NCBI GenBank assembly: GCA_949742505.1
Contig: CATJPU010000150.1
Coordinates: 1 to 34,006, forward strand
DNA: 34,006 nucleotides
Origin: an uncultured Lachnospiraceae bacterium
GTDB lineage: Bacteria; Bacillota; Clostridia; Lachnospirales; Lachnospiraceae
Reading direction: 5' to 3'
The notes beneath the pieces were generated by a model that was not told the DNA's origin, ran no database searches, and worked only from the letters and a program-made list of their open reading frames with translations. Below are positions 8,294-18,949 of the stretch, piece after piece; the stretch's first letter is position 1; each line of letters opens with the position of its first letter. The translations under genes and the position numbers were made by a program.

Positions 8294-9622
8294 CTATAGT
8301 ATACTATCTTTCACCATCCCTGCCAGATACAGGGAACCAAGACAGTATACATTCCCTTGTTCCTCTTTGTAATCCATCGCCGTTTCCCACGCCTGATGGA
8401 GTTCTTTTCTTTCTAATACCGGCCGTTTCGTATATTTCCGGAAAATCCCTGCAAGCTCCCCGGCAGGAATCTTCCTCTTATCGCAAACCTCTGTGACAAC
8501 ATAAGCCTTCGACGGAATCCGGCTGCAAAGCTCTGCAATCATGGTCTCGTATTCCTTATCGCTGACTGCCGCGAACAGAATCACCGGCAGCGTCTGTTCT
8601 TTTGCTCCTTCTGCGCCCCGGCGCTCTTCCTCTTCAAGCGCCAGCACACTGTCACAGAACGCCTCTATCGCTCCCGGATTATGGGCCCCGTCTAAGTATA
8701 CGCCTGGAAGAACCTCTTCCATCCTTCCTTCCCATACAACATGAAAGAGAGCTTCCCGCCAGCGTTCATACCGCGCCTTCCCGACAGGCCCGTCCATAAT
8801 CTGCTCCATTGCCGCAATCGCAACAGACGCATTCATCATCTGATAAATTCCACAGCTCGAAAGCTTCCAGACGATATTATCATCATACGCATTTCCCCTG
8901 CAAAATGCAATATATTTGTTAGTAATTTCCCGTATTTTGAACGCATGATTCGTGATTTCTCTACACCTGCTGCCCTTCATCTCCGCCTGGCTGCGGATAA
9001 CCTCAGAAGCCTCTTTGCCGCTTCCGTCAAAGATAAGAGGAACTCCTTCTTTGATAATTCCGGCCTTTTCCGCTGCAATTGCAGCAATTGTATTTCCCAG
9101 ATACTGAGTATGGTCGAGACTGATAGAGGTAATAATCGTAAGTACTGGTTCCCTGACTGCATTGGTAGCGTCAAGTCTGCCCCCAAGACCTGTTTCCAGA
9201 ATTATATAATCCAGCTTCATATCCTGAAATACAATCATGCCCATTCCAAATAAAAACTCAAAATAGGATGGATGAGCGAATCCCTCTCCGCTCATCACAT
9301 CCACTTTATCCTTCACTCTATGAAATGCTTCCAAAAACACCGCGTCAGAAACCGGCTCTCCATTCTGACAAATCCGCTCATTCATCTTCACCAGATGGGG
9401 AGATGTGAAAAATCCCACCTTCTTCCCCTCTGCCATCAGCATTGCCTGTATATAGGCACAGACAGAGCCTTTGCCGTTGGTTCCCGCCACATGAATGACT
9501 TTCTGCCCCTCTTCCGGATTCCCCAGCGCCCTGAGAAATTCTCTGGTGTGCTCCAACGTATGCTTTTTTGTAAATTTGGGGATTTCCTCTATATAATGAA
9601 CCGCTTCTTCGTATGTCATCAT
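8294..9622 (-). CDS. folC: Bifunctional folylpolyglutamate synthase/dihydrofolate synthase
   Basis: VIHVAGTNGKGSVCAYIQAML, GFFTSPHLVKMNERI, ILETGLGGRLDATNAV, LDGAHNPGA. Confidence 0.95.
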   Translation of the reverse strand: MMTYEEAVHYIEEIPKFTKKHTLEHTREFLRALGNPEEGQKVIHVAGTNGKGSVCAYIQAMLMAEGKKVGFFTSPHLVKMNERICQNGEPVSDAVFLEAFHRVKDKVDVMSGEGFAHPSYFEFLFGMGMIVFQDMKLDYIILETGLGGRLDATNAVREPVLTIITSISLDHTQYLGNTIAAIAAEKAGIIKEGVPLIFDGSGKEASEVIRSQAEMKGSRCREITNHAFKIREITNKYIAFCRGNAYDDNIVWKLSSCGIYQMMNASVAIAAMEQIMDGPVGKARYERWREALFHVVWEGRMEEVLPGVYLDGAHNPGAIEAFCDSVLALEEEERRGAEGAKEQTLPVILFAAVSDKEYETMIAELCSRIPSKAYVVTEVCDKRKIPAGELAGIFRKYTKRPVLERKELHQAWETAMDYKEEQGNVYCLGSLYLAGMVKDSIL

Positions 9623-9624
9623 TC

Positions 9625-11844
9625 TTACTCTTCATCCCTCTTTGTGGTTTCCAGCCATGATTTGCCCGGAATTCCAGAGCCCGTTCCTGGCTGTTCTGTC
9701 AGCTTTCCATCCTCGTAGATATATTCACAGGAGGTTCGGAATACGGTATTACTCGACCCAACCTGACTTACTGTCAGCACATCCCCTTCCGCAAGCTTTG
9801 TTTCAGGAAGCTCAATTCTTGTATTATTCAGGAAGCTGCTCTTCTGTTTTTCTCCGTTCACATACACCTTACTGCTCTTGGTAAAATTCTGCCCGTACAG
9901 ACTGTATCCCTCATCCAGATGGACAATCAAATCCGTTACCTTCGCATCCTTAACCCCCATCTGCATATGCCCCTCCGTAATCGGCGGTTTCCCGTCATAT
10001 ACGTACTGGTTTCCGTACAGAATATCATACTGCAAAAGCTCCAAATCCGCCAAATAATCCCTGGTCTCTCTGCGCTCCATGTGGTAATTAAATACCGTCC
10101 CCGCATGGATATTCAAACGCTCAAAAACATCCGCCATAATCTGGTAAGCAGGAACATTCCGGTCCTCTTTTTTCAGTCCGATATTATCCCAGATAACGTA
10201 ATTCGTGTTATACAGATACCGGCTTTTCAAATCCTCCGCCTGAAGCCCCATGGTAGGCAGATGGTCCCCATAGAACACAATTACCGTAGGCTCGCCTCGC
10301 TCTTCCATGGTCTCTACCAGCTTGCCGGCAAACGCATCCATCTCATATACCTGATTCACATAGTATTCCCACTTATTCTTTGTGCCCTCGTCCTGAATAC
10401 CTTCCACTTTAATCTTCGGTTCCTCGATTAACTTCTCTTCCGGATAGTCCCCATGTCCCTGTACGCTAATGGCAAATACAAAATCCTGCTGCTCAGTGGT
10501 ATCCATTGCCTCCACAATATGCTCAACCAGAATCTCATCCTTGGCCCATCCATTCTCCGTCGTCTGGAGAATGTTCATAAACTCTTTGCTGGTAAATGTA
10601 TCAAAGCCTGAATTATTATAAACTCTTGCCCCGCTGTAGAAATTTCCGCCGTTGTTATGAAGTCCATGGGTCCCATATCCCAAATCAGCAAGAGCCGTAG
10701 CCGCGCTCTCTGCCGTCCGCTCTTTCAAATAGGTCTTAAACGGATACTCTCCCGGTCCGAAAAAGCGCATATTCATGCCGGTCAGCACTTCGAACTCCGT
10801 ATTGGCCGTCCCGGCTCCCACAGAAGGCACTTTAAAATACCCGGATGAATAATTCTCATACATTTCCCTGAGATTCGGATTCGCATCCTCAGAAGTCGTA
10901 AAAAATTCTGCCTCCGCAACGTCAAAATAAGATTCCAACTGCACAAAAATAATATTCGGAAGCTCCTCCGCCTCTCTGCCGGTTTCATTTTTCGTAATCT
11001 CACGATTGTTGCTAATCTTCTGAATCGTTTCTTCGCTATAGCCTACCGGCTCGTCAATTCCGGTATTAAAGAGGCTCGCCATAAAGCAGTATGGAAGCCC
11101 ATAATCCTCATAAGCGAATGCAATATTTCCAAAATAATTGGAAATTACCCTCGCATCCAGCGCCGCCTGCGTGAGCGCTAAATACCCTGCAAAACTAGCT
11201 ATCGTACCCGCCAGCGCCAGCCACCAGCGAACCTTTCCTCCGTACTGGCCGCCTCTGCGCCACATAGAAATAATCCAGACAATTACCGCTGCAATTCCAA
11301 CTGCCAGCAAGACAAGCTCCATCGGATTAAAATAATTATTAATCAGGGAAACCGCATCCATAGCCACCTTTAAATCCTGTGCGTTAAACGGCGTAACACG
11401 CTTAATCAGCATATAACCGTTGCAGACGCCTAATACCATCCACAATACACTGATAATAATCCGCACAAATACCCTTCGTTTAAAAAAGTACACAACGAAA
11501 AATGTAGCAAAAATCATAAATGCATTGTAGAGAAATACAAGAGGCGAACCCGTCATGTATTCCCATGCCTGAAATAGCGAATGTCTGGATATCGCTTCAA
11601 TCCCAAGGTTGATTACACACGCCAGCAGCGCGTGAAAAATGAGTGATAATCGGTTCATCCACAACCAGACTGGCTTCATCTTCTTCGCAAGCGCACTGTT
11701 ACGGCGTTCTTCGATAATACGCGCTCTCCGCTCCTTATGCTCCCGCCTCCAGTTAATCACATCTTCTTTTTTCAGATTCTTCAGTTTATGAACGGTTCCC
11801 TTAACATCCGGCCTTTTCGGCATCCCTAAATGAATCTTTTTCAT
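9625..11844 (-). CDS. LTA synthase family (sulfatase-fold) membrane protein
   Basis: N-terminal TM helices; PNIIFVQLESYFD, VGAGTANTEFEVLTGMN, HNNGGNFY, SVQGHGDYP, YGDHLPTMG; C-terminal beta-rich extension. Confidence 0.88.
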   Translation of the reverse strand: MKKIHLGMPKRPDVKGTVHKLKNLKKEDVINWRREHKERRARIIEERRNSALAKKMKPVWLWMNRLSLIFHALLACVINLGIEAISRHSLFQAWEYMTGSPLVFLYNAFMIFATFFVVYFFKRRVFVRIIISVLWMVLGVCNGYMLIKRVTPFNAQDLKVAMDAVSLINNYFNPMELVLLAVGIAAVIVWIISMWRRGGQYGGKVRWWLALAGTIASFAGYLALTQAALDARVISNYFGNIAFAYEDYGLPYCFMASLFNTGIDEPVGYSEETIQKISNNREITKNETGREAEELPNIIFVQLESYFDVAEAEFFTTSEDANPNLREMYENYSSGYFKVPSVGAGTANTEFEVLTGMNMRFFGPGEYPFKTYLKERTAESAATALADLGYGTHGLHNNGGNFYSGARVYNNSGFDTFTSKEFMNILQTTENGWAKDEILVEHIVEAMDTTEQQDFVFAISVQGHGDYPEEKLIEEPKIKVEGIQDEGTKNKWEYYVNQVYEMDAFAGKLVETMEERGEPTVIVFYGDHLPTMGLQAEDLKSRYLYNTNYVIWDNIGLKKEDRNVPAYQIMADVFERLNIHAGTVFNYHMERRETRDYLADLELLQYDILYGNQYVYDGKPPITEGHMQMGVKDAKVTDLIVHLDEGYSLYGQNFTKSSKVYVNGEKQKSSFLNNTRIELPETKLAEGDVLTVSQVGSSNTVFRTSCEYIYEDGKLTEQPGTGSGIPGKSWLETTKRDEE

Positions 11845-11916
11845 AATATCCCCTTGACTGTAAACCCTGACTTATTCATAGCGCGGCTTCTATAACCGAC
11901 AGTTTCTATAACTTTT

Positions 11917-14571
11917 CTATACCTTCTGTTTCAATCCTGCAAGTCTTTCCTGAACTTCTGTGCGCATCTGCTGATATTTCTCAAGCTTCTTACGCTCTTC
12001 CTGAACCTTCGCCTCCGGCGCCTTGCTCACAAATTTCTCGTTGTGAAGCATTCCTTCTGCCCGGGCTATCTCTTTGTTCAGCCTTGTTTCTTCCTTCTCA
12101 AGCCGCTCGATTTCCTGTGCGAAATCAATCAAATCCTCCAGAGGCAGATATACACTCGCATCCGGCACTACAACAGATACCATATCATCCTCGATACCTT
12201 CCTTTGTCTGCTGGATAATCAGCTCGCTTACTGCCGCCATATTCAGCGCGGCGTCTCTTAAGTATGCAAATCCTGCACATAATTCCTCGTCCTCGCATAC
12301 TACGTACACCTTCGCTTTTCTGGAATTCGGCACGTTCATCTCCGCGCGGATATTACGCACGCCCCGGATGATTTCCTTATAATGCTCCACGATTCTTTCT
12401 GCTTCCGGGAAATTCCATGCCTCGTCATAGACCGGCCATTCCGACATCATCAGAGACGCTTCTTCCGGTATCAGATTACGATAGATTTCCTCCGTCACAA
12501 ACGGCATATACGGATGAAGAAGCTTCAGCGCCTTCTTCAGAACCTCCCGCAGCGTCCACAGCGCGTCGTTAGCGCTTCCCGCATCCTCGTCCGCATGGTA
12601 GATTCTGTACTTTGCAAGCTCAATATACCAGTCGCAGAACTCGTCCCAGATAAAATCATATAATTTGGACAGCGCGATTCCCAGTTCAAATTTATCCATA
12701 TTCTCGGTTACATCCTTAACCAGAGTATTGCATTTCGACATAATCCATCTGTCGCCGGGACGGAACTCATCCCCCGCCGGCTCCTTTAACTCTTTATCTT
12801 CCAGATTCATCAGGATAAACCGGGATGCATTCCATACTTTATTGGCAAAGTTACGGCTGGCTTCTACTCTCTCTTTATAGAACCGCATATCATTACCCGG
12901 CGCATTTCCGGTTACCAGCGTCATACGGAGCGCGTCTGCGCCATACTGCTCAATGATTTCCAGCGGATCAATCCCGTTACCCAGAGACTTACTCATCTTT
13001 CTTCCCTGAGAATCCCTGATCAGGCCATGAATCAGTACCGTATGGAACGGCGATTTGCCGGTGTGCACATAACCGGAAAATACCATACGGATTACCCAGA
13101 AGAAAATAATATCGTATCCGGTTACCAGTACGTCCGTAGGGTAGAAATACTCCAAATCCTCCGTCTTATCCGGCCATCCGAGAGTTGAGAACGGCCAGAG
13201 AGCCGAAGAAAACCAGGTATCCAGGGTATCCTCGTCCTGAGTCATGTGCTTACAGCCGCATTTCGGACATACGCCCGGATTCTTCCTTGCAACCACCATC
13301 TCGCCGCATTCCTCACAGTAATAAGCCGGAATCCGGTGTCCCCACCAGATCTGTCTGGAAATGCACCAGTCTCTGATATTTTCCAGCCAATGAAGATAAA
13401 TCTTGTCAAACCGCTCGGGAACGAATTTTAATTCTCCTGTTTTGATAGCGTTAATAGCAGGCTTCGCAAGCTCCTCCATCTTCACAAACCACTGCTGCTT
13501 TACCAGAGGCTCAACCGTTGTGTGGCAGCGATCATGGGTTCCTACGTTATGGGAATGGGGTACAATCTTTACCAGAAGCCCCTGCTCTTCCAAGTCCTTC
13601 ACCATTTGCTTTCTTGCCGCATACCGCTCTAACCCCGCATATTTACCGCCGTTTTCATTGATGGTAGCATCATCGTTCATAATATTGATTTCCGGCAGAT
13701 TATGACGCTTTCCAACCTCGAAGTCGTTGGGGTCATGAGCCGGCGTAATCTTAACCGCACCAGTTCCAAATTCTTTGTCTACGTAGTAATCGGCCACAAT
13801 CGGAATTTCTCTGTTCACAAGCGGCAGAATAGCCTTCTTTCCTACAAGGTCTTTGTACCGCTCATCATCCGGGTGAACCGCAATAGCCGTATCGCCCAGC
13901 ATGGTCTCCGGACGGGTTGTCGCAATCTCCAGATAATCATCCGTACCAGCAATCGGATATTTGATATGCCAGAAATGTCCCTCCTGCTCCTCATGCTCAA
14001 CCTCGGCATCCGACAGAGAAGTCTTACATACCGGACACCAGTTAATAATTCGGGAACCCTTGTAGATATAACCTTCCTCATATAATTTGATAAATACTTC
14101 CTCTACTGCTTTTGAACAGCCTTCGTCCATGGTAAAGCGCTCTCTGTCCCAATCGCAGGAACTTCCCAGCTTCATAAGCTGAGACTTAATCGTTCCGCCA
14201 TACTCTTCCTTCCATTGCCAGGTACGCTCTAAGAATTTCTCACGTCCCAGCTCTTTTTTATCAATTCCCTCATCTTTCAGCTGGTTCGTTACCTTCACCT
14301 CTGTAGAGATAGCCGCATGGTCCGTTCCCGGAACCCACAGTGCATTGTACCCCTGCATCCTTTTATAACGAATCAGGATATCCTGCAGGGTGTTATCCAG
14401 TGCATGACCCATATGCAGCTTGCCGGTAATATTCGGCGGCGGCATCACCGTTGTAAATGGTTTCTTACTCTTATCAATCTCCGGATGAAAATACTTCTTT
14501 TCACACCACTCGCCGTACAGTTTGTCCTCAATCGCCTTGGGATTGTAGGTCTTCTCCAAATTCTGACTCAT
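11917..14571 (-). CDS. valS: Valyl-tRNA synthetase
   Basis: 884 aa; [35 protein letters not shown]-terminal coiled coil; T-box upstream. Confidence 0.97.
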   Translation of the reverse strand: MSQNLEKTYNPKAIEDKLYGEWCEKKYFHPEIDKSKKPFTTVMPPPNITGKLHMGHALDNTLQDILIRYKRMQGYNALWVPGTDHAAISTEVKVTNQLKDEGIDKKELGREKFLERTWQWKEEYGGTIKSQLMKLGSSCDWDRERFTMDEGCSKAVEEVFIKLYEEGYIYKGSRIINWCPVCKTSLSDAEVEHEEQEGHFWHIKYPIAGTDDYLEIATTRPETMLGDTAIAVHPDDERYKDLVGKKAILPLVNREIPIVADYYVDKEFGTGAVKITPAHDPNDFEVGKRHNLPEINIMNDDATINENGGKYAGLERYAARKQMVKDLEEQGLLVKIVPHSHNVGTHDRCHTTVEPLVKQQWFVKMEELAKPAINAIKTGELKFVPERFDKIYLHWLENIRDWCISRQIWWGHRIPAYYCEECGEMVVARKNPGVCPKCGCKHMTQDEDTLDTWFSSALWPFSTLGWPDKTEDLEYFYPTDVLVTGYDIIFFWVIRMVFSGYVHTGKSPFHTVLIHGLIRDSQGRKMSKSLGNGIDPLEIIEQYGADALRMTLVTGNAPGNDMRFYKERVEASRNFANKVWNASRFILMNLEDKELKEPAGDEFRPGDRWIMSKCNTLVKDVTENMDKFELGIALSKLYDFIWDEFCDWYIELAKYRIYHADEDAGSANDALWTLREVLKKALKLLHPYMPFVTEEIYRNLIPEEASLMMSEWPVYDEAWNFPEAERIVEHYKEIIRGVRNIRAEMNVPNSRKAKVYVVCEDEELCAGFAYLRDAALNMAAVSELIIQQTKEGIEDDMVSVVVPDASVYLPLEDLIDFAQEIERLEKEETRLNKEIARAEGMLHNEKFVSKAPEAKVQEERKKLEKYQQMRTEVQERLAGLKQKV

Positions 14572-14584
14572 AATCTCTCAGTCC

Positions 14585-14705
14585 TTTCACATTTTTTTCA
14601 CAATTAAGGGCCGGATAAAGAATGTGCCCCAGCACATTCTCGCGCCTGGCGCGGTCGCTTGCGACATGCTTCTTCTTCGCGCCAGTGTGCATCCCCCGGA
14701 GGGTT
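14585..14705. repeat. Multi-hairpin intergenic element between T-box terminator and valS
   Basis: Minus strand: TGGCGCG...GTCGC-AA-GCGAC...CGCGCCA nested stems followed by GAATGTGC-TGGG-GCACATTC. Confidence 0.5.
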
Positions 14706-14707
14706 TT

Positions 14708-14746
14708 TATTATATAGGGAACATAGTTTCCTATATAATAAAAAAA
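14708..14746. repeat. Near-perfect AT-rich palindrome
   Basis: tttattatatagggaac ata gtttcctatataataaa. Confidence 0.65.
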
Positions 14747-15045
14747 CGCCCTCTATCTGCATAAAGGGCGATGAAACATCACGGTACCACCTTTATTATT
14801 TCTGCAGCGGAAATATCCCCTGCAATCCTCCTCATATTCTATAACGTGAACGACTCCGGGACTTCTTACTTCCTGTTCAGAAATCCAGCTCCAAAGCTAC
14901 CTTCCGCATCCTTCCTCCCAGCCTGTCTTCCAGCCGCCGGACAGTCCTCTCTGTTGGATTCTCTATGCGTACTCCTCTTCTTCCCGGCTATTATCAGTCC
15001 GCCCGCATACCTGAATAGATTAACAGGAAATGCTCTGACTTAAAC
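14740..15045 (-). promoter_or_regulatory. T-box leader of valS
   Basis: Minus strand: GGAGTACGC, AGAGAGGACTGTCCGGCGGCTGG, GCGGAAGGTAGC (candidate GUA specifier), AAAGGTGGTACCGTG T-box, then CGCCCTTTATGCAGATAGAGGGCGTTTTTTT terminator. Confidence 0.92.
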
Positions 15046-15186
15046 TATTGATTATGATAGCCACAAGAACCTGCTTTGTCAAGGACTTTAAATATTTTTT
15101 CAGAAAGTCTTAAGTATTGAGCGCACTTACTGTTCACACTTTAGCCAGCGGACGTAGATTGAAGCTCTAGATACTTACAAATTTAA

Positions 15187-16335
15187 TTACTTTCCGAATA
15201 TCTTCTCCGCCTCTTTCATATTCTCCCGAATTGACACCCCGAAAGGACATCTCGTCTCACAGGCTCCGCACTGGATACACTCTCCCGCATGATGCTCTAA
15301 CACCTCGTAGTGTTCTCTTACAGTCTCCGGCACGATTCCCTGCGCTTTCGCCAGATTCAGGAACTTCGTCACATCCGCCACGCTGATTTTTACCGGGCAG
15401 GGCGCGCAGTGACTGCAGTACATACAATGCCCTTTCCAGCTAATCTTCGGGAAGGAAGCAAAGGCCGGCGCATAATCCCGCTCTTCTTCTAACGCCGTCT
15501 CATATCCAAGACTTTCCTCTAACTGTTCCAGCGTATGCGCTCCCGCCATAACCGAAGCAACTGCCGGACGGGTCAGTGCATAGTGAATACACTGATTCAC
15601 TGTAAGGGCTTTTCCTGCCGGAGACAATGCCGCATCCAGCAGGTCTCCGCCGCCAAATGCTTTCATAACGGTGATTCCTACGCCTTTACGCTGACAGAGT
15701 TCATAGAGCGCCTCCCGTTCAGGGTCCATATTTACCAGTGGATTCTCATACCTTTCTTCGCTCCAGAGCTGTTCCACATCTTCTCCCGCCGGCTGCAAAT
15801 CATAGCAGGGATTTACACTGAACATTAGCACCTCTATGTAACCGGTCTCAATTGCCCGACGCGCCACCTGCGGATTATGGCTGCTGAGTCCGATATGCCC
15901 GATAACGCCGGACTTCTTCAATTGCAGCACATACTTCATAACCGGTCCTTTCTCAATTTCCTCCCAGTCCTTTAGGGAATCGCAGTAATGAATCATTCCC
16001 ACGTCAATATAATCTGTCTTAAGAAGCCGCAGGGAATCTTCAAATGCCGCCTTAACTTCAGCTATCTCCCTGCTTCTTACATATTGTCCGTCCTTCCAGA
16101 CAGAACAGATATGGGACTGAATGATAAACTTATCCCTCCTGCCCTCTAACGCCTCTCCCACATGAGCGCGCAACTCCGGGTCCGAAGCATACAAATCAAA
16201 ATAATTGACGCCGTATTTCTCAGCCATATCAAACATCGGCATGGTATTCTTATAATTCTCCTCATGAAATCCTTCGCAGCCCATGCCGATTTCACTAATC
16301 TTTAATCCGGTATTCCCCAGTTCACGATACTGCAT
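15187..16335 (-). CDS. Aldo/keto reductase with C-terminal 4Fe-4S ferredoxin-like domain
   Basis: MQYRELGNTGLKISEIGMGCEGF...; C-terminal CMYCSHCAPCP and CIQCGACETRCPFGV; start placed at internal Met. Confidence 0.9.
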   Translation of the reverse strand: MQYRELGNTGLKISEIGMGCEGFHEENYKNTMPMFDMAEKYGVNYFDLYASDPELRAHVGEALEGRRDKFIIQSHICSVWKDGQYVRSREIAEVKAAFEDSLRLLKTDYIDVGMIHYCDSLKDWEEIEKGPVMKYVLQLKKSGVIGHIGLSSHNPQVARRAIETGYIEVLMFSVNPCYDLQPAGEDVEQLWSEERYENPLVNMDPEREALYELCQRKGVGITVMKAFGGGDLLDAALSPAGKALTVNQCIHYALTRPAVASVMAGAHTLEQLEESLGYETALEEERDYAPAFASFPKISWKGHCMYCSHCAPCPVKISVADVTKFLNLAKAQGIVPETVREHYEVLEHHAGECIQCGACETRCPFGVSIRENMKEAEKIFGK

Positions 16336-16469
16336 CTTATAAAACCTCCCGAAAATATAATTCAGGGAACCTGCCGTATAGGCAGACTCCCTATATGTAT
16401 CATTTCCAAACCCAAAAGCAGCTCTATACAATCCCTCATCTCATAATAACCGATGAAAATCCTATGCTG

Positions 16470-17600
16470 TTATCCAAGCTTCGTAACAAAATCCGCTAAT
16501 GTCTCCGATATCTTAATCTGCTGCGGACAGACAGCCTCGCAGCTTCTGCACCCAACACAGGCTCCCGGCCGCTTCTCTTCCGGCATTGTTCCAATCATCA
16601 TTGGCGCAATAAATCCTCCGCCTGTTACGCTGTGCTCATTATAAAGTGACAGAAGCGCCGGGATATCCAGTCCCTGGGGACAATGGGATGTGCAGTAATG
16701 ACATGCCGTACATGGTACTGCCGTCCCCTTAATCATCAAATCGGCAGCATCCAGAATCGCCTTCATCTCTTTCTCGTTCAACGGCTTTTCTGTCTCGTAA
16801 ATCTGAATATTCTCCTTTAACTGTTCAAAATTTGACATACCGGAAAGAGTCACCGTCACTTCCGGAATCGTTTGCAGAAACCGGAAAGCCCACGCAACAG
16901 CGCTTTCTTCCGGTCGAAGCTTCTTCAATACAGCGGCGCTTTCTTCTCTGATATTCGCAAGCATACCGCCCCTTACCGGCTCCATTACCCACACCGGGAT
17001 GTGATATTCCTTAAGGAGTTCAACCTTCGCCTTTGCCTCCTGGAAGGTCCAGTCCAGATAATTCAACTGAATCTGGCCAAATTCCATTGAATCCCCATAA
17101 GCTTCCAGAAAACGTTTCATAACATCATAGCTGCCATGAGCTGAAAATCCAAGATGTTTAATTCGTCCCTTCTTCTTCTGCTCTGTCAGATAGTCGTAAA
17201 TCCCATGTTCTTCATTCAAATACTCATCAATATTCATCTCACATACATTATGGAACAGATAGAAATCAAAATAATCCACCTGACATTTCTTAAGCTGTTC
17301 CTCAAAAATCTCCTTCACCTTCGGCATGTTAGCCACGTCATATCCCGGAAATTTCGTTGCAAGATAAAATGATTCTCTCGGATATTCTCTCAGAACTTTT
17401 CCCATAACCAGTTCTGAATTTCCCGCATGGTATCCCCATGCCGTATCATAATAGTTAATCCCCTTCTTCATGGCGTATGCAACCATCTCTTTAACCGCCG
17501 CCTCGTCAATCTTCGCGTCGTCCCCGTCTATTACCGGAAGGCGCATAGCGCCCATTCCCAGCGCTGACAGCTTCATACCCTGAAAATCTTTGTAAATCAT
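16470..17600 (-). CDS. Aldo/keto reductase with C-terminal 4Fe-4S ferredoxin-like domain
   Basis: MIYKDFQGMKLSALGMGAMRLPV...; YYDTAWGYH; CTACHYCTSHCPQGLDIP and CVGCRSCEAVCPQQIKIS. Confidence 0.9.
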   Translation of the reverse strand: MIYKDFQGMKLSALGMGAMRLPVIDGDDAKIDEAAVKEMVAYAMKKGINYYDTAWGYHAGNSELVMGKVLREYPRESFYLATKFPGYDVANMPKVKEIFEEQLKKCQVDYFDFYLFHNVCEMNIDEYLNEEHGIYDYLTEQKKKGRIKHLGFSAHGSYDVMKRFLEAYGDSMEFGQIQLNYLDWTFQEAKAKVELLKEYHIPVWVMEPVRGGMLANIREESAAVLKKLRPEESAVAWAFRFLQTIPEVTVTLSGMSNFEQLKENIQIYETEKPLNEKEMKAILDAADLMIKGTAVPCTACHYCTSHCPQGLDIPALLSLYNEHSVTGGGFIAPMMIGTMPEEKRPGACVGCRSCEAVCPQQIKISETLADFVTKLG

Positions 17601-17709
17601 CATCCATTCTCCTTCCTTCCAGACTTTGCAGTAAATGCTCTCCCTGCATTCAGGCAGACCTTGCAAAGTCCTTTCTGAACCGCAACCACAAATCAGTCTG
17701 TTATTTAAT

Positions 17710-17740
17710 AGTATAATACTTAAAGTCCACTTTAGGTCAA
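17710..17740 (-). promoter_or_regulatory. MerR-type promoter with 19-bp spacer
   Basis: Minus strand TTGACC-TAAAGTGGACTTTAAGTAT-TATACT; dyad ACCTAAAGTGGACTTTAAGT lies between -35 and -10. Confidence 0.7.
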
Positions 17741-17800
17741 GAACTTTTTCCTTGATTCTTTATCATAAATATAAGCCTTGATAAAATAACATAGTATTAG

Positions 17801-17948
17801 TTATTCAAATAAAAACTTTACACAAAACTCTTTTGCCGTCACGATTGGAATATTTTCAAACTGCTCAATGATGAGGAGAGCCTTATCTCCGTTGACAATA
17901 TACAAAGCATTAAGAATCTTTTGCATATTCCAGAAATTTATTATCGTC
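17801..17948 (-). pseudogene. Frameshifted PIN-domain toxin remnant
   Basis: DDNKFLEYAKDS then, in another frame, NALYIVNGDKALLIIEQFENIPIVTAKEFCVKFLFE*, resembling the PIN C-terminus (DDNKFLE...A.YIVTGD..LL....I.IVTP.EFL). Confidence 0.65.
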
Positions 17949-17995
17949 TACTTGACAACATAGCAAAAACCTGCGAACCGCGTGTAAATCACCGC

Positions 17996-18940
17996 CTAAA
18001 TAAACCCCATACTTCGCAGCAGATACAACCATCCTGTCAGCGTAAACGCACTGAAAACCGTCGTCAGCATAATAACTCCTGATGACAATACGCCTTCATG
18101 CCCCATGTTCTTTGCCATGACAAAGCTGGATACAGTAGTTGCCGAACCCAGCATCACTAAAACAGCCACCAGCTTTTCGTCCCGGAATCCCATCCGAACC
18201 GCAATTGGCAGGAAGATGATACAAAATCCTACCAGCTTGATAAAAGAAGCGGTTACTGCCGGCTTTACTTTTGCCAAAGCTTTTCCAAAATCAAATGTAG
18301 CTCCCATCGCCATCAGCCCCATCGGAGTTGCGACGCCTCCCACACTGGATACTACTTTCTGTAAAATCGGCGGCATGGGAATCCGAAGGGCCGACCACAG
18401 AAGGCCTGATACGATTCCAAGGATAATCGGATTCGTCACAATCCCTTTCAGCGTTCTTTTCCATGCTTCTTTTCCGATTCCCCGCTGCTCTGGCCGAAAC
18501 AAAGACAATACCAGCACCGCCATAATATTATATAGCGGCACGCTACCAATAATCATAAGCGGAGCCATCCCCGCCGTACCATATATGTTCTGAATAAATG
18601 CAATCCCAAGAAGCGCTGAACTGCTCCGATAGGATACTTGAATAAATTCTCCCTGAATACTCTTATCTTTCCAAAGGCAGGATACCCCCGCTGCAATACC
18701 AATACTGACTACCGTAGCAGCAAAACAAAATAATACAAACCGGATATCCCACATTTCTGAAAAATCTACAGTTGCCAAATCCCCAAAAAGCAACACTGAC
18801 AGCGGTACCAGAAATACAAATTTATTCATCTTTGCAGCAAATTCATCATCTATCCACCTCATTCTATGAAAAAGATATCCCAGTACCATCATAAGAAATA
18901 CTGGGATTGTAGCGTTTAAACTAAAAACTAAATTCTCCAT
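17996..18940 (-). CDS. AEC (auxin efflux carrier) family transporter
   Basis: 314 aa multi-TM; VFLMMVLGYLFHR, TNPIILGIVSGLLW, GGVATPMGLMAMGA. Confidence 0.88.
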   Translation of the reverse strand: MENLVFSLNATIPVFLMMVLGYLFHRMRWIDDEFAAKMNKFVFLVPLSVLLFGDLATVDFSEMWDIRFVLFCFAATVVSIGIAAGVSCLWKDKSIQGEFIQVSYRSSSALLGIAFIQNIYGTAGMAPLMIIGSVPLYNIMAVLVLSLFRPEQRGIGKEAWKRTLKGIVTNPIILGIVSGLLWSALRIPMPPILQKVVSSVGGVATPMGLMAMGATFDFGKALAKVKPAVTASFIKLVGFCIIFLPIAVRMGFRDEKLVAVLVMLGSATTVSSFVMAKNMGHEGVLSSGVIMLTTVFSAFTLTGWLYLLRSMGFI

Positions 18941-18949
18941 ACGACACCC

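Noticed and set aside
8741-9253. 170-aa plus-strand ORF opposite folC
   Set aside because: Antisense to a clear folC; low-complexity, no family signal.
9919-10431. 170-aa plus-strand ORF opposite the LtaS-like gene
   Set aside because: Antisense shadow ORF with no recognised motif.
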